DNA of 64,000 nt from Xiphophorus maculatus (Eukaryota > Chordata > Actinopteri > Cyprinodontiformes > Poeciliidae), in the NCBI RefSeq assembly GCF_002775205.1, contig NC_036456.1, forward strand, positions 23,945,968 through 24,009,967. Reading direction: 5' to 3'. The notes below the pieces were generated by a model. It was not told where the DNA came from and did not search any database. It worked only from the letters and a program-made list of their open reading frames with translations. Of this stretch, positions 58,941-64,000 are shown in pieces; the first letter of the stretch is position 1, and the number at the start of each line of letters is the position of its first letter. The position numbers and the translations under genes were made by a program.

Positions 58941-59792
58941 TTGGAATGTATATTGTAACTTTTTACTTTGTAAAAAAGTCTAATGTTATTATATCAGGTT
59001 ATAGTCTTTCAGGTTGAAACTCAGTTGTAAAGTTAAACACTGAATTATTATACATGTTTTAGAGTTTTAGAATTCACTTTAAAAGCTGATTTTTCTCATA
59101 ATCTGTATTACTAACACATCACATGAAATAACACATAGATGGATGTGTGAATAACTTTATTTCTGTTGAAAGATGATTTTACATTTACAAGCAATGAAAA
59201 CATGACATTTAAAATTACAACATAACATTAAACCACTAGAAAAACATATATAGTACAGAAATATATACAGAAACCAAGTCAACCATTAGACCAGAACCAT
59301 GCTTCTGGTTTAGTGTATGTCGTAGAGTTTTCTGAGACACCTCTACATCCAATGTATATAATAGTGTATATGTAGATTAAAGTCCAGGAAACATTATTGC
59401 TGAAGCAAAATTTGTCTGTGACTACACCAGTGCATACAGGAACGGCTAACAGTAATCATGAAACTAAAACAAAGTACAACAAAAAATAAACACACAAGGA
59501 CTACAAAAGTTTAAATCTAAAACTAAAAATGTTCCAATGCATTGTTCCTTTAAAACGTTACAAATACACAGTACATTATTTCAAAAACACTTGAAGATTA
59601 AAAGTTCCCTTAAAATAAAAAAAAAAAGTTTCATGGAATGATAAAACTACTTGATACTTGAGGTTCAAATGATGCCGTTCTCATATGAACATTTAAACTT
59701 AATTTCTTGAGTGAAACTTTTTCCACAGGTCACACATAAGAAAGGCTCCTCACTTGTGAATCAGCATGTGACGATTCAAACTAAATTTGCTG
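58941..59792 (-). pseudogene. Truncated zinc-finger duplication unit (unit 4)
   Basis: The 3' flank of units 2 and 3 is repeated here in order (AGGTTATAGTCTTTCAGG, TTAAACACTGAATTATTA, AAACCACTAG, GTGCATACAGGAACGGCTAA, AAAAATGTTCCAATGCATTG). It leads into the end of a finger exon: SKFSLNRHMLIHK and a TGA made by the same linker lesion as in gene 2. Homology stops at 59792, only thirteen codons before that stop. The rest of the gene is absent. Confidence 0.8.
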
Positions 59793-60330
59793 GAGGTTGG
59801 TAGATAAGTATAAGTAAGTTTCCTCTGGTCCAATTCCTTTTCTGGGCTGGACAAACAGGAGTCTAAAAAGTAATTGCTAACGTAGTTTTCTGGATTCTAA
59901 GTTTGTTCTAATCCCTGTTCTGGGTTGTTAGATAAGCATAAGTATTCTCTGGACTTTCTAAGTATGCTCTAAATTTGTAAAAGTAATGAGTACTCCTCAG
60001 TTTCTAAGTAATAATAAAAACTTAATGTTCCTGTTCTGAATGAATTTTTTCTGGACTCTAAGTTTGTTCTAATTCATTTTCTGGTTGCAGTAATAGGAGT
60101 CCATCTGCATAATAATCTAAACATTAATCTAAGAAGTATAATATTGGTCTACATAGTGAGTACTGTACAGTTCGTAAAAAAAAATAAGCTAAAGAGTGAC
60201 TAATAAACTAGAGTCTCTTGATTTCAAGTTTGTTCTAATTCCTTTTCTGGGTTAAAAGTGAGAACTCCACAGTGTCTAACAGGCAATAATCTAAAAAGTA
60301 ACTGATAAGTAGGATGAAAAGACAACATTA
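59793..60330. repeat. Low-complexity repeat with diverged internal copies
   Basis: Phrases such as TCTAAGTTTGTTCTAATTC, TTCTGGGTTG and AGGAGTCTAAAAAG recur several times. The same wording appears in 25390-25560, so this is the same retroelement family. Confidence 0.5.
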
Positions 60331-61002
60331 GGAAGGATATGGCACATATGGCAAGACAAAAAAAAAAGCTGGCAAAGACATTGAGGTCAGGGAGTGTGTG
60401 TCTGTAACTATGATGTGTTTGCAGATTAGCCCATGTCTCTCACAGCCTGTTCTCCAAATAAGTGTCTGATAAAGGTGGAATAATCAAGAGCGAATCCTTG
60501 AGAGTTCAGCCATAAGATTCCCCGGGTGACTTCAGGAGGGTGAGGAGATGGGAAGGAGACGTTTGTTTACAAAAACAAGAACATTTCACTGCTTTCATTT
60601 CTAAAGTATTTTACATCCAGTCATACACAGAAACTTCAAATAAAAGCTAAACTCAATTATTCTACATGGTACAGAACTCCATGAAAACTGAAATGCACAG
60701 AAATTAATCCTGTCTGAATGTGTTCCCCTCTTTAACTTCAGTATCTAATGGGATACTGATGGGGATCTTAAGTACAAATACGACTGAGAATTAAAACAAA
60801 AAACTGGATTAAGGAAAACAAGCTGCTAGGCAAAAGTAGACCTCAGGTTTATCTTGGTCAGACAGTGAAAGACACAATCACAGTGAATCACTAGCAGCCT
60901 GGAAGAATCTGTTGACTTTAATATGTTCAACTTGCTGTTTACATCATCTGACCAGATTTTCCATAAGATTAGATGCCAAATTGGATCGGATCTGTTTTGG
61001 AC
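60331..61002. other. 3' flank of zinc-finger gene 4
   Basis: 60600-60930 matches 43650-44020 of unit 3, and 60945-61000 matches 44262-44320. No other feature. Confidence 0.5.
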
Positions 61003-62432
61003 CTATGGCTTCTCATCAGAGTGAGTCTTCATGTGACGAGATAAATAACTTCTGTTACTGTAACTTTTTCCACAGCTCCTACATGAGAAAGGCTTCTCAC
61101 TTGTGTGAATGCTCATGTGATTAGTTAAAGTCCCTCGTTCACTGTAACTCTTTCCACAGGTCTCACATGAGAAGGGCTTCTCACCTGTGTGAATTCTCAT
61201 GTGAACATTTAAATTACCTGTTTGAGAGAAACTTTTTCCACAGATCCCACAAGAGAAAGGCTTCTCACCTGTGTGAATTCTCATGTGATGAGTTAAAGCC
61301 CCTTTTTCACTGTAACTCTTTCCACAGATCCCACAAGAGAAAGGCTTCTCACCTGTGTGAACTTTCATATGAGCATTTAAATGAGTTTTTAGGGAGAAAC
61401 CTCTTCCACAAGACCCACAAGAGAAAGGCCTCTCACCATTGTGAATTTTCATATGAACATTTAAATAATCTTTGCAAGAGAAACTTCTTCCACAAGACCC
61501 ACAATAGAAAGGCTTCTCACCTGTGTGAATTCTCATGTGAACATTTAAATGAGTTTTTAGGGAGAAACCTCTTCCACAAGACCCACAAGAGAAAGGCTTC
61601 TCATCTGTGTGAGTTATCATGTGGACATTTAGAGAGTCCTTTCGAGAGAAACTCTTTCCACAGGATCCACAAGAGAAAGGCTTCTCACCTGTGTGAATTC
61701 TCATGTGATAAGTTAAAGTCGCTCGTTCACTGTAAGTCTTTCCACAGGTCTCACATGAGAAGGGCTTCTCACCTGTGTGAATTCTCATGTGAACATTTAA
61801 ATGACATTTTTGACAGAAACGTTTTCCACACGACCCACATGAGAAAGGCTTCTCACCTGTGTGAATTCTCATGTGCCGAGTTAAAGGCCCTCTTTCACTG
61901 AAACTCTTTCCACAGGTCCTACATGAGAAGGGCTTCTCACCTGTGTGAATTCTCATGTGAACATTTAAAGTACCTTTTAGAGAGAAACGTTTTCCACACG
62001 ACCCACAGGAGAAAGGCTTCTCACCTGTGTGAATTTTCATGTGCCGAGTTAAAGTATGTTTTTCACTGTAACTCTTTCCACAAGTCCCACAAGAAAAAGG
62101 CCGCTCATCTTTGTGAATTCTTATGTGTCTCAGCAAGATATCTTTTTGAGAAAAGGTTTCATCACAAATTTTACAAGAATATAATTTTTGCCCTGCGTGA
62201 GCTTTCTTGTGCTTTTCTTGTTTTGAAGTGTCAGTTCTGCCTTCCTGCTCTTTGGTTTTCTCGTATTTCTCCTTTTGTTTCTGTTCTTCCTTTCTCTTTT
62301 TTGCTGGGTGTTCAGAATTGATTCCTTCCTGATTCTCAGTTTCTGCAGAGCCATGAGAGATGAGTTGGTTCCTCTGTGGTTCTGTTTCATTGAGAACCTC
62401 CTCCTCTTTACACACACAACATTGTGGGAGAT
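61003..62432 (-). CDS. C2H2 zinc-finger protein 4 (14 fingers), first exon outside window
   Basis: The exon starts after TTTTTGTCCAG with [20 protein letters not shown] and runs 476 codons to TAG. As in gene 3, VL joins directly to NETE-QRNQ and the acidic IKQE/ISQDEEH segment is missing. A Lys/Glu-rich stretch is followed by fourteen C2H2 fingers. Fingers 8 and 10 are nearly the same ([11 protein letters not shown]), and the [13 protein letters not shown] type alternates with a [12 protein letters not shown] type, suggesting two-finger duplications. By comparison with genes 2 and 3, exon 1 should lie 2.2-2.4 kb or more upstream, beyond 64000. A nuclear DNA-binding role is expected. Confidence 0.8.
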
Positions 62433-62922
62433 CTGGACAAAAAGACAAAACAAAAGCCTTTAAATGTCAATCAAACAAGGAATCCTTCACTTTAATCTCT
62501 TGATGCATCAAAACAGGATTTTCTTGGGTTATTCTAAAATTATAATCTTACAAGAATTAACATTAACTCAACAAATGAGGTTCTTCTGACCAGAATGTAA
62601 TTAGATGTGAGTCAAAATATGATATTATGGACCTCCAGGTGAGCAAACAAGATGGCGATAGCTTAACTTAGTGGCTTCCTGACAAATATTACAAAAAGTT
62701 TTCTTTCTCTATGTAGCTACACGATATACTGTATATGACATTAAAGAGTGACATAAAATGCCTTACGCAAAACACTAAATGGTTTTTTAATCTCAACCAT
62801 TGATATTGTCAGACATTGCTCCACTCACACACTCAACACAAACTTTCAAAAGCACGACTAAATCTCAGCCTTTACTTTCCTGCAATTCGCAGCAGAATTG
62901 GTAACAGTGGGGTGATTGTTGT
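62433..62922. other. Start of the intron of zinc-finger gene 4
   Basis: Collinear with 46004-46497 in gene 3 until GTGATTGTTGTT, where the LTR element begins. Confidence 0.7.
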
Positions 62923-64000
62923 TGTAGCAAACCCCCGCAACCCCTAAATGAAGTATTTTGGCTTGACTGATGAACAGTGAGGTTTATTGAACGTAAACCT
63001 TGAGTTTCACCATAAAAGCTGTATGCACAATCACACAAACAAAAAGACAGTGAAAGCTACAAAAACACGCTCTTACAACCAAACGTATCAACTAAAAATA
63101 ACGTTCACTACTAAAAATATTACAACAAATAAGTTGGGGTTATTTCCACTCCTGCCAAAATTATAACTAATTGGTTTACACAAGAACAGAGATAATTTTA
63201 ACAAAATAACCCATGTAGACATTACCTTAAAAACCTTCTAACAGAATAAAAACATGTCATGACTGTTCAGGTTATTTACAGTCAGGGTTTCACTATATCC
63301 ATGACTTCATAAAATCCTTAATGAAGTACCACTGAGTGACTGAAGGCATTCGGCGCACTGCTAACAGTCCTTAAACAGTCCAAGCTACATTGTGTGAAGG
63401 GAGGAGACGCTTCAAACGCTGTGCAGGTAGGTCACTCATTCTCATCCCTCTGGAGCTCTGCGAAGCCTGCGACCGATGACACACTGGCGGATAAATGAAG
63501 CAACAGTTCTGCTTATCTCAGGGATTCAATGACCAACCCATCTGATTTTCCTTATGGTGAATCCTTTTTCTTGGTGCTTTACTTTGCCGTGGTTTTGAGA
63601 TATGAAGAGTTTGCTTCGTTAATATTCCTTTGGGATCACATCTGGGTGCTTGAAGGAGTCCTTGAAAGATGGAAGTCGTCCTCCCACCTTGAGGAGACCG
63701 TCCATATCCATGACAACATCTAGTTAATGCAGTTTGTTGTGATGTGGTAGCTGGTTGCCTTTGGGTGTGGTAAGTGCAATGTTCACCCTGCATTCCTTTG
63801 TCGTGCACTTCTTCCACATCTTCAATTATATCATTCTTGTGTGCCACATAGTCCTTATTGTAACTTTCTTAATTGTTAAACCTTTGCTTTGAGTGTTTCA
63901 ATGCGATTTCTGCAGGCCTTTTATTATCTGATGGGTCTGACGTTTGTTTAAATGGAAGAGCCTTCTCACTGTGTCTTTGTTTGTTTTTCTGTACGTTTAT
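62923..64000 (-). mobile_element. Degenerate BEL/Pao-like LTR retrotransposon (runs off the window)
   Basis: On the minus strand the left edge ends GGGTTTGCTACA with AATAAA about 70 bases before it, the end of an LTR. It sits exactly where homology with unit 3's intron breaks. Further in, 63420-63690 encodes, with several stops, parts of a BEL/Pao integrase zinc-binding region (LLKVGGRL, KHPDVIPKE, HGKVKHQEKGF, SFIRQCV). The 109-codon open frame at 63518-63847 is in a different frame and is not the real one. The element is dead and internally deleted, since polymerase sequence starts within 500 bp of the LTR edge. Known members are retrotransposons. Confidence 0.55.

Noticed and set aside
63518-63847. 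109-codon frame as a host gene
   Set aside because: It overlaps, in another frame, the broken integrase region of an LTR element.

Overview
This is a gene-sparse, repeat-rich stretch of a teleost fish nuclear genome. The signs are intron-containing genes with GT-AG sites, polyadenylation signals, several kinds of DNA transposon, non-LTR and LTR retroelements, AT-rich microsatellites, and tandem C2H2 zinc-finger genes with the fish-type N-terminal exon (MSSV...QRRLMD...) in place of KRAB. The repeat families look like those of percomorph, perhaps cyprinodontiform, fish; that is a guess from pattern. No bacterial operons, tRNA genes, rRNA genes or CRISPR arrays were seen.

Layout. 1-18 kb is mostly transposon debris: a hAT deletion derivative at the left edge, MITEs, and a 2.1 kb composite element (4725-6856) with 276-bp tandem units carrying ETS, GC-box and CRE motifs. 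It also holds a CpG-rich presumptive bidirectional promoter (about 6.9-7.25 kb), a convergent pair of CTCF-like sites (14.5-14.8 kb) and a few orphan exon-like pieces. 18.6-22.9 kb holds a three-coding-exon gene on the minus strand for a one-Ig-domain type I membrane protein. 25.6-26.8 kb holds an intronless minus-strand gene for an unrecognised 397-residue protein. It has two copies of a 35-residue Cys/His motif, fourteen 8-residue repeats and a C-terminal membrane anchor, and an RFX X-box lies just upstream of it.

28.9-48.7 kb is a tandem segmental duplication on the minus strand carrying three zinc-finger genes (12, 19 and 17 fingers). Each has a short first coding exon and one large finger exon. 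A fourth, truncated unit (58.9-59.8 kb) keeps only a 3' end, and a fifth (59.8-62.9 kb) carries a 14-finger gene whose first exon lies beyond the window. Insertions private to one unit (a SINE at 35.6 kb, a MITE at 44.0 kb, an LTR element at 62.9 kb) can be dated against empty sites in sister units. One paralogue has lost the ancestral start codon.

48.8-58.9 kb separates units 3 and 4. It holds an intronless plus-strand gene for a 500-residue coiled-coil protein, whose 3' end has been duplicated into a repeat tract ending in a 14-bp minisatellite. It also has a 265-bp array of interlocked palindromes and a Tc1-like transposon joined to an RTE-type LINE fragment. The zinc-finger proteins are probably nuclear DNA-binding regulators, the Ig protein a cell-surface receptor, and the 397-residue protein membrane-anchored. 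The sequence shows no direct functional link between them.
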